DNA from: Sugiyamaella lignohabitans
Lineage: Eukaryota > Ascomycota > Dipodascomycetes > Dipodascales > Trichomonascaceae
Reading direction: 5' to 3'
Length of the DNA: 64,000 nt
NCBI RefSeq assembly: GCF_001640025.1
Contig: NC_031674.1
Span: forward strand, 3,782,001-3,846,000
Shown: piece by piece, positions 1 to 11,771 of the stretch
Numbering within the stretch: position 1 is the stretch's first letter
How the letters are laid out: each line of letters begins with the position of its first letter
The notes under the pieces: model-generated
The model's database searches: none
What the model was told of the DNA's origin: nothing
What the model saw: the letters and a program-made list of their open reading frames with translations, nothing else
Position numbers and translations under genes: made by a program

Positions 1-1943
1 ATAATATGAGCAATTCCTTCAGTTACCTGGTATAATGACTGCATATCTAGAATATTCAACATTTGCTCGTAAAATGGATGCAACTGTTCGATGTATTTTG
101 CAAGCATGTCTCTGCAGTCTTGACAGAAGTACATCAACGCTTGAGATGCTGCTTTACTTACATCGGAATCATTTCTGTCAAATCCCTTGATAATATAGTC
201 CAACTGAAAATCGAGATATTCTGGATGCCTAGCAGTCCACTCAGTATATCTTCCCAAGACTAAAGTGACCGTATATCTAATCTTATTATTATCCGGCAGA
301 GAGAACAAAAGCTTCATAATATTGGGTAGAACCTCGTTCTCATCCAAGTCCACTACTTGACCCATTGCCCTGACGCTAAATAAGGGAGCTTCAATTGACT
401 GCCAGGAAGCATGGGCCGCTAAACTGCTAGTCAAAGCTTTGTATGACTCTCCTAATGCTTGGCTAGAACCAACAACTTGACAGCAATCTTTCAACACATC
501 ACCAATGTCATGTCGGAAAGAACGGAACTTCTCTTCTTCTTCTCGATTTCCACCAAACAAATCAGAATTTTCGTCTCCAGGAGGGTACTTTAGTCTTTCA
601 ATAATTATTCCAATAAGACGAAGATACACATTACCCAGAATCGAACGGGAATTCTTGTATCTTTCCAATACCAACATCTGCTTGAGAGAATACCAAAAGT
701 AGAATGTGTAAGAAATCGCGTCTAAATCTTCATCTACCGAGGTGCAATCTATAATAGATTCAATCAGTTCAAGAAAATCATTGGGGGACTGTGCAATCAG
801 TACATGCCAAGATTCACCGGCCTCAGAAAACATCTTTGTAAGACCAATTAGCTTAGATGAATCATCCTTGGATTCTATGACCAATGGTCTCAGTTGCACT
901 ACCCTTGGATAAATAGCTGAAATGATATCGAGGCTAGTAGTATCTCTTGTTTCTTTGATAATTGAAACAATACACTCAACAGCAGCGTCGAAGGTTTCAT
1001 CTTCCTCCAAGCCTGCAAAAAGAACATCCAACAGCGGCGTGTTCAGGAAATCTTCCAATGATATTTCTTTCAGCCATGAATTTAAACACTCGTACAAGAC
1101 TGCTCGAGTTTCTCCGTCGAGATGAACAGTGAGATTACTGCTTGTCGTGGCAGACTGAGATGCAATACTAGCAGGGGTGGCCGTACCTGATCCTGAGTCA
1201 CTACTATGGAAGGCATAGTGTAATAACAAGGTTACTACCTGCGCACTGTTTTGATCTAGTAATTCTTCGCTTCTCATGCTAAACTCTTCATCGGTCAATA
1301 GAGTATGTCTAGGACTCAATAGCTCTTCAGGTAATACTTTCAGAAATTCCAGCAAAGATGGTAGAGAATCACTTGATCCACCAAATGTGTCTACCATTTC
1401 GGCCACTACATTCTTCCATTCCAAAACCTGTAGCGCCAAATCAGCTAGAGCCACACTCAGCTGGATGCCAACCGATCGAGGGACACCTTTGCTTGAAATA
1501 TTGTGATTCAACAGTTGGATCACAGAGTTTTTCAATTCCATTCGAGCTTCCTTTGGTAGCTGATGGAGATCATACGAGATCTTTGATTTGAGTGTTTGAG
1601 CACAAAACACCTTAGTAGCAACGGGATACTCCTCCAGAGATCCTGCTAGAACCTTGTGTAGAATCGACCAAGCATCTGGCTTGCAAAAGTTAGTACATAT
1701 CCCAGATAGATTACTGATATTGCTTTTAGAAAACTTGCAATTCTATTACCAAGCAGCTTTCCAACCAAAACAAGGCTTTTCACACAAAATCCAGTCCTTT
1801 GAAACCTTTATGAGCAGGGGTAAACTTACGCTTTTTTGGAATTCCTCGAGATAATGGCCATATTCTTGTCTCTGATTCGGACTGTTATTACTATAAAATC
1901 CATTCAAAGCTTGCTGAAGGTGCTCTAGGGTGATAGCACTCAT
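1..1943 (-). CDS. MTR10: Nuclear import receptor Mtr10/transportin-SR (3' part outside window)
   Basis: Importin-beta family karyopherin that carries SR-type mRNA-binding proteins (Npl3 in yeast) into the nucleus and takes part in tRNA re-import. Exon 1 is 1830-1943 (38 codons from ATG at 1943). A 150-nt intron (1680-1829) has donor GTAAGT and a perfect TACTAAC branch site at 1689-1695. Exon 2 runs from 1679 off the left edge. The conceptual protein has the N-terminal importin segment AQTLKSKI and the diagnostic stretch TLVLGRYTEWTARHPEYLDF seen in Mtr10/TNPO3. About 597 residues are present of a family length near 930-970, so the C-terminal HEAT repeats are missing only because the window ends. 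The 5' end faces the SmE gene, giving a divergent promoter of about 340 bp. Confidence 0.9.
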
Positions 1944-2286
1944 ATTAAAGAAATCAGTTGTAGAAATCAGTCAAAGACAATGCCTGCGGTATATTTCGAA
2001 GTATTTACAAATAACGCATCCAAATGCTCAAAGATCCAGATCTTCCAACCCTCAGAATTCGTTTAATTTAATTGGATTGATTTTTTATCCCTTAAGGAAT
2101 GTCAATTTTCCGATTTACAGAGAAGATATTATCCCTGACATGGGTAGATCAGATGTACCACAGCAAAAGCCGTATAAACAAATGCGCCGCACAAGTTTGG
2201 CGCAGCTTCTTCCGCATCGATGAACATCGCTATTTCTGTATTTCATGTTGATTAATATTCTAATACCCTACGGCGTATAACAAAAA

Positions 2287-2621
2287 ATGGCAGATAGAAC
2301 ACAACAACGGGTGGTACGTATTTTAGTTTCTTTTATAAAACTTGGAAGATCCAGTTGTGGGGCAATCACTAACTATTATAGATGATTCCACCTATTAATT
2401 TATTATTTCAGTTTCTCCAACAGCAAACCCCGGTACAAATATGGCTTTACGAACAGGTAGATTCCAGATTAGAGGGTAAAATACGCGGTTTTGATGAATT
2501 TATGAATCTTGTTGTGGATGATGCCGTGGAGGTGAACTTAAAAAAAAATACAAAGCGGGATCTGGGGCGCACATTAATTAAGGGCGACAATATCACCCTG
2601 GTATCTAGCCTTGAAAGCTAG
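2287..2621 (+). CDS. SME1: Small nuclear ribonucleoprotein SmE
   Basis: Core Sm protein of the heptameric ring on U1, U2, U4 and U5 snRNAs, acting in pre-mRNA splicing in the nucleus. Exon 1 (2287-2313) encodes nine residues. The intron 2314-2381 (68 nt) starts GTACGT and ends CACTAAC then ATTATAG. Exon 2 (2382-2621) gives the remaining 79 residues, for 88 in total, the usual SmE length. Sm1 motif residues are visible in VWLYEQ-like IWLYEQVDSRLEGKIRGFDE and the Sm2 motif in LIKGDNITLV. It is convergent with FAU1 across about 170 bp. The identification is secure; only the short first exon rests on splice-signal reading. Confidence 0.93.
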
Positions 2622-2792
2622 TTCTCACGAAGTTATGAATCTAATATATAAATTTTATTTGCCATATTATGACCAGGAGCGGGTCGGTCTTGGGCACAGG
2701 CAGGGCCTAGGAACCGAGGCTAAAGTAATTTGGGGCTAGAGTATGATTTTGACTCCCTGGTTGTCATTGGCCAATTACTCTTATATTACAAT

Positions 2793-3513
2793 TTAGGGTC
2801 GATAAACATGGCCGTTGATTATAACAGCATCGAGTATACGGTCATGCCCCTCAGTCGGGATATTCTCTACCAACTGTACATCTAAACCAAGTCCAATAAG
2901 TTTTGTTCTTGGAAGGTCTTTTTGGTTGGTCCACTGGTCATGGATTGTTGTGTAACTATCATAATACCCCTTTCCGTGACCAAGTCTGTGACAACCGGGT
3001 GTAAAAGCCACACCAGGTACAATAATAAGATCCAACCCCCCCGCCATGAATGCCGTAATACTCGATTCAGCAAGAGGTGGCTCTCTTAGTTTATATTTAC
3101 CGGCTGGTTTCAATTGGTTGATTTCTTCTATGGAGCCTATCTCCAACATCTGGAGCTCAGTTGTTTGTGCCGGGTAAAGTTTATTAGATTTACTCTCTAG
3201 AGGAGTTATTCTCGGTAAGAAGACCCGCTTCTTATCAGCGAATGCATTTTGTATTAATTTAGTCGTTTCTACCTCACCCTTCTCGAGATGTAAATAATAG
3301 GCAATTTTGTGGGCAGAGATATATTCTGGTAGTTTTCTTAATTCGTCAGCTATTGACAACGCTAAAGGATCTTAGTACCTTGCAATTAAGAAAGAGTCGA
3401 ACAACTTGTAAGTTTCAAGTATACTTACACTGAGTAACGATACTTTCGCTGGATAACTGTCCAATCTTTTGATTGACTAGTTTTCGTAACAGTCTTTTTG
3501 AAGCGGCAGACAT
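2793..3513 (-). CDS. FAU1: 5-formyltetrahydrofolate cyclo-ligase
   Basis: Converts 5-formyl-THF plus ATP into 5,10-methenyl-THF, salvaging folate in the cytosol or mitochondria. Exon 1 is 3429-3513 (28 codons plus one base from ATG at 3513). The intron 3362-3428 has donor GTAAGT and branch-like TACTAAG near the acceptor TTTAG. Exon 2 is 2793-3361. The product is 217 residues, normal for the family. Visible family features are the N-terminal KRLLRKLV segment, the substrate-loop PRITP, and the C-terminal PGVAFTPGCHRLGHGKGYYD motif that binds ATP and folate. The open frame from 3359 alone would lack the N-terminal helix, so the spliced start is preferred. It is divergent from BAT, sharing a 512-bp promoter. 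Confidence 0.92.
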
Positions 3514-4025
3514 ATTTGACGAATCCAGATAGACCATACTATGAGAATAATAATAATCACAATGCAACCTGATTACCCAAAATTCACTGCTTATGCATGT
3601 TCGACATAGATCTAGGCAAGATATGTTGGCGGTTCCTTACGGCTGTAGGCGGCCTACAGAACCTTAATCTACCTGTCGAGCTTGCATGGCTGACTCGATG
3701 TTAATATAATGACTCATTGAGCTATCTAATAACCTGGGGTAGAGGGAAAGCTGTGAATTGAGTCATTCATTTAACTATTTAACTGTGGTTAGTATTAAAC
3801 ATAGGATATTAAACTCTTTATAAATTTTGTTAAACGTTTACGGCTTCAGGTTTAAGAGAAGGGGTTGGGGTCGACTGATCGGATGCACGGCGGAACGCAG
3901 GATAGGTATGGCTCCGATGTCGGCGGATAGGGAAAAATGAAACAGCCTATCCTGATAAAGTCTAAGCATATATAAATAATAGCACCCAAGGTCAGGGCCC
4001 ATAGAAACAGACATCATACTTCATC
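3514..4025. promoter_or_regulatory. FAU1-BAT divergent promoter with three Gcn4-type sites and a TATA box
   Basis: This 512-bp gap separates the starts of FAU1 and BAT. It holds TGACTC at 3691-3696, the perfect Gcn4 palindrome ATGACTCAT at 3709-3717, and TGAGTCA (reverse complement TGACTCA) at 3759-3765, all within 75 bp. TATATAAAT lies at 3969-3977, about 50 bp before the BAT ATG. No CCGG-N2-CCGG Leu3 element was seen. Gcn4/Cpc1 control of branched-chain amino acid genes is well known, so amino-acid-starvation control of BAT is the natural inference. Confidence 0.7.
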
Positions 4026-5243
4026 ATGTCTTTAAGATTGTTGTCACGACAAAAGAAATTAGCTCCTGGGCATTTATTTCTCAGGACAAGAACGTCGCAG
4101 AATTACTTTTCGACTTCGCGATTGTCATGGGCTGCTGCTCAATTGGATGCTAGTAGATTGAATGTTCAAAAAGTGAGCAAAGCTAAGGACCTCCCTCCAC
4201 CTGAACAACTTGTGTTTGGAAAGTCATTCACTGATCACATCCTGTCAATTGAGTGGGATGCTGAGTCGGGCTGGGCTGCCCCTCAAATCAAACCTTACGG
4301 ACCACTGGCTTTGGATCCAGCAGCTGTTGTTTTTCATTATGCATTCGAGTGTTTTGAGGGAATGAAGGCTTTCAAGGATATCGACGGTGATATTAGACTG
4401 TTTCGTCCTGACCGTAATATGGCCAGACTGAATAGTTCAAGTGAGAGGATTTGTTTGCCTACCTTTGACAGTGAGGAGATGATTAAATTACTCAAGGAGT
4501 ACGTTAAACTAGAAAAGAATTTGATTCCTGACAAGAAAGGATACTCTTTATACCTTCGACCCACCATGATTGGTATTGATGCTGGTTTAGGCGTTGGAAC
4601 CCCTAAGAAAGCCCTTTTGTATGTTATTGCTTCCCCTGTTGGCCCTTACTACCCTACTGGTTTCAAAGCTGTTCGTTTGGAGGCTACCGATTACGCTGTT
4701 CGCGCTTGGCCCGGCGGTGTTGGTAATAAAAAGCTTGGCGCCAACTACGCACCTTGTATTCTTCCTCAGCAGCAAGCAGCTTCTCGCGGCTTCCAACAAA
4801 ATCTTTGGCTGTTTGGACCAGAAGGTAACATCACCGAGGTGGGTACAATGAACGCATTCTTTGTTTTTAAGGACTCAACTACTGGAAAGAAGGAACTAGC
4901 TACTGCACCCCTTGATGGAACTATTCTTGAAGGTGTCACTCGTGACTCAATTTTGGAGCTTGCCCGTGAAAGACTAAACCCTAATGAATGGAAGATTTCT
5001 GAACGCTATTGCACTATTCATGAGGTCGCCGAAGCTGCTAAGAAAGGTGAATTAGTGGAGGCTTTTGGCGCAGGAACTGCTGCTATTGTTAGCCCTATCA
5101 AGGAAATCAGTTACCATAACGAGCCTATCTATGTTCCCCTCCAGGAGGGCAAGGAAACCGGTCAACTTACTGAGACTGTGGCCAACTGGATCTCTGAAAT
5201 CCAGTATGGTATTATAGACCACCCATACTGCCAAAAGATTTAG
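4026..5243 (+). CDS. BAT1: Branched-chain amino acid aminotransferase, mitochondrial type
   Basis: PLP enzyme that interconverts Leu, Ile and Val with their 2-oxo acids using glutamate/2-oxoglutarate. It has 405 residues in one exon. The first roughly 30 residues are rich in Arg, Ser, Thr and Leu with no acidic residue, as in a matrix presequence. The mature part shows FHYAFECFEGMKAF (about 103-116), RLFRPDRNMARL, the PLP lysine at K236 in GVGNKKLGANYAP, and the class IV signature region EVGTMNAFFVF. CTG at 4809-4811 encodes a Leu in the conserved LWLFGPE segment, supporting the standard code. Gcn4-type sites lie upstream. S. cerevisiae has mitochondrial and cytosolic paralogues, so the numeral in the symbol reflects only the presequence. 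Confidence 0.95.
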   Translation: MSLRLLSRQKKLAPGHLFLRTRTSQNYFSTSRLSWAAAQLDASRLNVQKVSKAKDLPPPEQLVFGKSFTDHILSIEWDAESGWAAPQIKPYGPLALDPAAVVFHYAFECFEGMKAFKDIDGDIRLFRPDRNMARLNSSSERICLPTFDSEEMIKLLKEYVKLEKNLIPDKKGYSLYLRPTMIGIDAGLGVGTPKKALLYVIASPVGPYYPTGFKAVRLEATDYAVRAWPGGVGNKKLGANYAPCILPQQQAASRGFQQNLWLFGPEGNITEVGTMNAFFVFKDSTTGKKELATAPLDGTILEGVTRDSILELARERLNPNEWKISERYCTIHEVAEAAKKGELVEAFGAGTAAIVSPIKEISYHNEPIYVPLQEGKETGQLTETVANWISEIQYGIIDHPYCQKI

Positions 5244-5360
5244 ATAGTTATGCATTAAACTTTGCTCCCCGTAGCTCCAAATACTATGTCGGTCAATTAC
5301 TACTGGACGGACCACGGGGCTGTTTGGATATAAAGTAGATTAAATAACATTATACAGATT

Positions 5361-8300
5361 TCAGACTGTCATACTTTTTGCTTTTAATTCCAAATCTCTA
5401 CGTTGTTCCATGGCTTTTTCCAAAGTAGAAATATACATGCCGTACTTTACTGTCTCTTTGAGCAGATACTGCGATTTTCTCTCCCAATTCGAATGAGCAC
5501 GAGCCGAAACAAGTAAGGCAGATTGGAACAGTTGAATCATTTCTGCTCTTGAAGCATTGTGATCCTCCAAATGCTTTTCGACCGCTGTATTAAACCTTTT
5601 CAACATCTCAAGCTGGTTAGACTCATCTAAATTGGAGAGAACTTGCGACACTAGAGGTGATCGCCACTCTCTTATTTGAATTTTTTGGCCGTCGATAACA
5701 ATGGCATCATATGCGCCCGATTGAACTAATGGCTTATAATGAGCATCTTCCTTTCTTTTTTCAGCAACTTTCTCTAAGGGATAATTCCACCCGTATTCAG
5801 AACTCGATACAGCTTCAACAAGTGGCTCTTTTGAGCTCCTGGCTGCCCAGTAGTTGCATGTGTATACATATTCATCAGCTATCTCTTTTGTTCCAGCACG
5901 GAAAACCAGAACAGATTTGTTGGGCAATGTCAGTGACCAATCAACATGGTCAGGTTCAAGCATGGACATATAGGCTGAGCTCGAAATGATGATGCTATTC
6001 TTCATACCTGCACTCATATTGGTCACAGGAATTGCTTGTGCCATTGTTTGACAAAGAGGAATATTATCGGTGAGGGTTGCCCTATCCAGCCAGTTACCAC
6101 CACCAACATTACTATAGGCATTTGGAGGATCAAAAGTATAGTTGATTGGTCGTTCATTGCGACTAGGGTGATCAAATCTAAAGATTTTGAGATATCCTTT
6201 TTGAACGATGACAAATACTTGAAGCCATCCTTCTCGCTTTCTATACTTTTTGCTTATTCCTCCATTGACAAACGCCTGAAACTTAAGGAGACCCTCTTTA
6301 GCCCAGGGTGCTCCAGTCAACTCAAGCTTTTCTTCAAAGGCAACATCCTCATCTTCCGTTTCTTCTCCAAAATCATTGATCGTTATGACCGTTGTAGGCT
6401 CATCTGAGCTATCTTCTTGAGAAGTATTAGGTGAACTTTGCCCTCCTGGACTCCGACCCCTTCTCAATTCCTTACTGCTCACGACACTACTCGAAGAAGC
6501 ATCATCTTCATCTTCTTCATTAGCCGTCCCAAGGATTCCTAAGGAATCTCTACCAATAGATGCAAGATCAGAGTGACCCAATATGCCTGCCTTTGCGGCA
6601 GCACGTTCTTCTCGTATTATGGAATTCCTGAGAACACCTGAAAACCCAATTGGTTCATCGGCCTTAATATACATGCTCCTTCTGTCACCCATGATAGGCT
6701 GGTTGTTTGCGATAATTCCTTGATATTCGTAGTCAGACCAAGCATCAGATGAGGATATCCAGCTAGATCGACGGTTTAAGCTTAATCTTGACATTAAAGC
6801 ACCGCGATTGTAAACATCACTAGAATTAGAAGGTGCTCCGTAATAGTTATTTAAGGAAGTAGCAGAAGATTGTGCATGTAGATAAACTCTAGGTGGACAG
6901 TTATTTGACCCTCGAGCAAGATTTAGGGGGGTCAGATCAATGGAAGTGTAAATTCCCTTTAAAAGGGACATAATCAAACTCTCCCATTCTTTTACTGTAT
7001 AGTGAGAGTCATCACAAACAAGGGTTGTATTGTCAACCTTGGTTGATGCAACAGTAGTACTCCATCTTTTCATCGACGAGGGTCTTCTTGAAAGAGAATC
7101 AATCGAAGTACGTTTCCGACTAAGGATTGAGTTATTATCATCAGCCATCATGCCTTCACCTTTCAGGAGACTTCGCATAGTCTCAAAAGTCTGTTGAACA
7201 TATTGTGACCTTGGCATCTTTTTTGCCGAGGTGAACTCCTCCGAGTGGTGATCTGTGTTCAGCAGTAAAATGGAATATGCCAGAGTATAGATCACCCCAG
7301 GCGATTTGAAGCCATGACGAGGGTTACATTCACACCACCTGTCGGAAAACGAATCAATAATTCTGTCAAGCTGCTGAGATTCAGCTTTCATATAAAGCTT
7401 ATCACATAATGATCTTAAAGATGCCAAAACGCTACTATTAGTCCAATCAAATAACCTCATATAAGCCTTTCGAATATCGGATCTATCGGGCGTATTGTCA
7501 CCCAACCAAGCCGCGGCTTCAACATGATTAATCAAATCAGCCTTTCCTTGGAATAACCTCAAAGCTATATCAGAAGGAGTCAGATAACGACTACGGAGTG
7601 AGATCTCCGATCGTTTACCCATCCGCTTTTTCTTGGAACTTATACTTCTATCGGATCTAAACTTAGGAGGTGGTTGAAGCTTTTCGTACAACTATTAAAG
7701 TGTTAGACGCTAGTGATTATCTTAGAAAAACAGTTGAATAGGTACTTACGGGTTTAAGTGTCAATTGGTCAGCAGTGAGGGATTGGCTATCAAGATCCAT
7801 CTCAATATTAGAATACAGCGAAAGAGCCATCTTTGATTGTTGCTCTGGTGAACTAGGCGAGTCTGTTGTTAAAACCATCTGGTTCGAGATCTCACTATCT
7901 CTCTTATCCTCAGTATCGGAGTTAATATAATTGGATTCCTCTGAGTCCAATGTAAAAGATTGATTCAAAGACTCTTCAACACCGCGCAGTTCACGGGGAA
8001 GCGATGATACCCTTTTTGCAACAATAACCGGAGACATATCGTTCTGCTCTTCGTTATCTTTTCCCCCTTTACTAAGTGGAGAAGCAATGAGCGTTATATT
8101 GACTTCAGCTTCAGAATTCTGTTCATTTAAAGCAGTTATATCGCCATCATTTTTCAGGTCGGAACTATTATCTCCACCTGACGATTCTGACGCAGTAATA
8201 CCCCTTACTTCCTCATCATCCTTAGAAGGATCCTCCTCTTTAAGCTTTGGAACCAGGGTTTCGTCTCCTTTTTGCTCTGCCTTAGGTAATGCTTTGACAA

Positions 8301-8580
8301 AGTCGGAGATGGAAATCGGGGCATTTTCTTTTTCAGCCTCTAAAGCAATAGCAGGATTGGGTAAGACACCCCATTCACTCTCGTCCAAAATAGGGGAACC
8401 GGAATCATCAACCAGAAGAATGGGTTTCGATATTGTAGACCGAATAGAGGAGTGTGGAGGTGAAGAAAATAGCCACTTGAAAAGTCCTCTCTTCTTATTT
8501 TTAGACGAATTAAGATCCGCCTGTGACTGTGATTTCAAAGGCAGTCTGTCTATAGGTTGGGTACTCAAAGTGGTAGTCAT
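5361..8580 (-). CDS. SYT1: Sec7 and PH domain Arf/Arl guanine nucleotide exchange factor, Syt1-like
   Basis: Predicted exchange factor for an Arf-family GTPase at Golgi or endosome membranes. Exon 1 is 7750-8580 (277 codons). The intron 7692-7749 (58 nt, GTAAGT) precedes exon 2 (5361-7691); together they encode 1053 residues. The first 315 residues are low-complexity and charged. The Sec7 domain covers about 315-455 (AYMRLFDW, RIIDSFSDRWCECNP, YSILLLNTDHHS). A Ser-rich linker follows, then a PH domain at about 740-907 starting WAKEGLLKFQAF, and a C-terminal helical segment. This order matches fungal Syt1/EFA6-like proteins. The position of the glutamic finger reads WLGD instead of WLGE (Asp at about 342). 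Yel1 or another Sec7-PH paralogue is an alternative name. Confidence 0.85.
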
Positions 8581-10154
8581 AGTGAAAGTATTTGAAAACT
8601 TTAGCAGTAGTTACCAGGGATATTACCGAACCTTTAAACTCTGTCAGCCTTCCCGTCCTCAAGATTGAGATGAATATATGAATCTATGGGACCGGCCTCG
8701 AAACACTTATATGACAAGATTACCAGAGCGGACGAACGATCAACTTCAGCGGTCGAAGAGGAGGAAGCGTACCTCAATAGTTTACCCCTTGGTTGAAGTG
8801 ACCCCTTAAGTACAAGACAGGCGGAGTTCAGGAGCTTTAAAGTACTCCTTAGAAGGCAGCTCCTGCAAGACGCCGTCGAAGCATAACAATTGTATCCGCA
8901 GCGACAGCATTGTTCGGCTAATGACAGTTACTTTACTGACAAATAGAGGGAGGTGCACGCTCACTGCACTTATGGTATGTATTGTGGGACACGTAGGGCC
9001 GTCTGCACGTAGCTAAATCTTGTCAGGGGTAAAAATGTCTGCTAATATGCAGACATATATTTTTTCAGGGGCTAAAAATCAACAAATGATGCATTTAAGG
9101 CAAGGGTATATCTGCTGTAGTGATCACGTTGTAGCATGTTAGAGTACACCCACCCCAGAGGTTGAATCGTGAGTATACATGGGTGTATTTGATTGACTTC
9201 ATAGATTTCCAGAAATTATCTGACTGCACTACTTTGAAGTTCCACGGAAGCAAGTTACAATCTAATCCTCTTTCCTAATTCTCATAAGTTCAATAATGAA
9301 CCACAGAAGGGGGGACTCGTACCGACTACCATAATGGATGATACGCTCTCTGAAATTCAACCAAACACGCTATATATTAAGTTAATAACAATTGCCAGAC
9401 CATCGATCAAATGCTATGCTATATTATCTGGCCAGTTGGTTAATTCTAGCAGTGGATATTAAGGTTACCTGATTAAGAGAACACAGAGAAGATCGACGAG
9501 ACGTCGATCAGGGGTAGCTGACCGCTTAACTAAACTGTAGCCGTTCCAATGAACGCTAGAGTTAAATGTAGGAAATAAATAGCAAACTATAGGTTTCGAA
9601 GTTAAATTCTAAATATACTTTTCAAAAGCTCCCTGCACAACAAGTTTTATAATGCGTAAAGAATTCTACCGAAAAGGCAGTATAGTAGATGGTCAGTTAA
9701 GCCACCGATTAGTGAGATTGGCTCTAAACGCGTGTAGTTATGCAGCGGCAATCAGATAGCCTTTCTCAATTCTTACTACTATCCTCTTTGCATCTTTTTG
9801 TTACTTTATCAAGCTCGAAAGTCATTGCGCAATGGATGTGATTTGACGGCCATTGCGCAATGAAGCAGCTGTCTGAAAATAATAGTCGGCTACTTTGACT
9901 ATACAGTTTCGGCAGGACTCTATTGCTTGCAAGACTAACCCTTACCCAACTTGAATTTGAACTAACAAAGCTGAAGCTCCCGTAGATAGATGATCTCCTC
10001 TTGCTAAACACACATACATACAACACAACTCCACGCATTGTGGAACTGCGGGATATTTTTTGGTCTGTCAGGTCGTTAGAATTGCAAATATTGATTCGTA
10101 TTTGGTAAAGAATCTCAAGAGCATCAACTACTGAATATAGACGACACTGAAATT
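8581..10154. other. Long divergent intergenic region between SYT1-like gene and HYM1
   Basis: About 1.57 kb without a credible gene. Short open frames on both strands have no recognisable motif and no clear splice partners. The only clear structure is a pair of 12-bp perfect palindromes CATTGCGCAATG at 9823-9834 and 9851-9862, listed separately. Confidence 0.5.
9823..9862. promoter_or_regulatory. Two CATTGCGCAATG palindromes 28 bp apart
   Basis: Two identical 12-bp perfect palindromes start at 9823 and 9851. The core ATTGCGCAAT equals the C/EBP-type bZIP half-site pair. They lie about 300 bp before the HYM1 ATG. A dimeric bZIP regulator is inferred; no specific fungal factor is claimed. Confidence 0.45.
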
Positions 10155-11610
10155 ATGTCCTTTTTATTCAGTCGCAGTAAACAGAAGTCTCCCCAGGAAC
10201 TTGTCCGAAGTTTGAATGAAATATTGACTAGGGTCGACTCCGTCTCAGAAAGGAAAAAGGTATGGCCGAGCGGCACTGGAATAATATAAGGCAAATCTGT
10301 TTTTGATGAAAATGTGTATAGGTGGTTTAGTTTATACCTTACAGTAATTACTAACAGTTGATTCGCAGGGGCTAGATGAAATTACTAGGATTCTGTCGCA
10401 AATCAAAATTGTACTTTACGGCGACCCTGACTCAGATCCTCAACCCGATCAGATTGCCTTACTAGCACAGGAAGTATACGCGACAGATGTACTGGTTCCC
10501 TTGGTAGCTAGCTTAGCTGTTTTGGATTTTGATGCTAGGAAGGATGCTGTTGTTCTGTTCACTACTTTACTACGGCGCAAGATTGGTAATAGATCACCTA
10601 CTGTTGATTATTTGGTAGGACGCCCAAGTATTTTTGAATCGCTAATCATCAATAATGGAAACTCTGAAGTGGCTCTAAATACAGGTTCTATTTTAAGAGA
10701 CTGTGTCAAATACGAAACATTGGATAAGCTGGTGTTGGAATCCCCATCATTCTGGAACTTTTTTGATTACGCACGGGATTCATCTTTTGAAATGGCAATA
10801 GATGCTTTTGGCACTATTCACGATGTACTGACGCTTTACCCTACCATTACAGCAAAGTTTCTGATTCAAAACTCTCATCGGTTTGTGGAAACTATGTCAG
10901 CTTTGATGAGTTCGGACAATTACGTTACAAAACGCCAATCACTCAAGATAATGGCCCATATAATTAACCATCGCGCAAATTATACGTTCATGACAGAATA
11001 TGTGGATAGCTCGGAGAATTTGAAGCTCGCAATGGTATTGCTTCGTGATAAGAGTAAAAACATTCAGTACGAAGCCTTCAATATTTTTAAGGTTTTCGTT
11101 GCCAATCCTAAGAAGTCAAAGCCTGTTGCAGACATTTTGATTAAAAACAAAGCCAAGTTATTGAATTACCTTAACAGCTTTCAGACGGATAGAAATGAAG
11201 ATGACACCTTTCAGGATGAGAAGGCCTTCATTATCACAAAAATATCAAACCTACCTAGCCAAGTCACACCGTCAGCATCTGCATCTGCCGTCGTTTCCCG
11301 CAGGACGTCGCCAACACCAGCTGGAAGTTTCTCGAACCCTGATAGTAAGGGTTCCAGCGTCAATGATAGTCGTCAACCATCGCCAACGGCAGCGGCCCAA
11401 TCACAAGAATTGAAACTGCCATCGACTCAATCACAAACGCATATGCAATTGCCGCATCAACCGCAACATTTTCAGCCACAACCGCTATCACAAGCCCCAG
11501 CCAGTCTCAACCCACCAGCCCAACATACCAAACCACCTGTCGTTCCAGGTTATCCCAGCTCCCAAAATGATGGTGGCCCTCTACCAAATCATGGTCTTGA
11601 GCGCAGGTAG
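10155..11610 (+). CDS. HYM1: Mo25/Hym1 scaffold protein of the RAM/NDR kinase network
   Basis: Scaffold that binds and activates GC-kinase/NDR kinase modules controlling polarised growth and cell separation. Exon 1 is 10155-10259 (35 codons, MSFLFSRSKQKSP start). The intron 10260-10368 has donor GTATGG and TACTAAC at 10349-10355. Exon 2 is 10369-11610, giving 448 residues. The Mo25 core is clear: LAQEVYATDVLVPLV, the TVDYLV and NYVTKRQSLKIM segments, NLKLAMVLLRDKSKNIQYEAF and VFVANPKKS, covering about residues 1-335. The last roughly 110 residues are a Ser/Pro/Gln-rich tail absent from the usual 330-400 residue Mo25 proteins. It is convergent with VPS36. Confidence 0.92.
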
Positions 11611-11771
11611 CTGGAGACATAATCAACTTCAAAGTTGTCATATTTATTCACTTGCATAGACGTCAACTTTTCCATTTTTAGCATAGCAAATCCAACATTT
11701 TTATTACTAGTCAATCAATAAAACAGGACATGTGTATCGTACAAATAATACAGATGGTTATATACTTCGTT

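Noticed and set aside
8087..8668. 193-codon plus-strand open frame opposite the SYT1-like first exon
   Set aside because: Antisense to a Ser/Glu-rich coding exon; composition is the mirror of the real gene and no motif is seen.
9766..10038. 90-codon minus-strand open frame in the SYT1-HYM1 gap
   Set aside because: No motif, overlaps the paired palindromes and lies in the HYM1 promoter.
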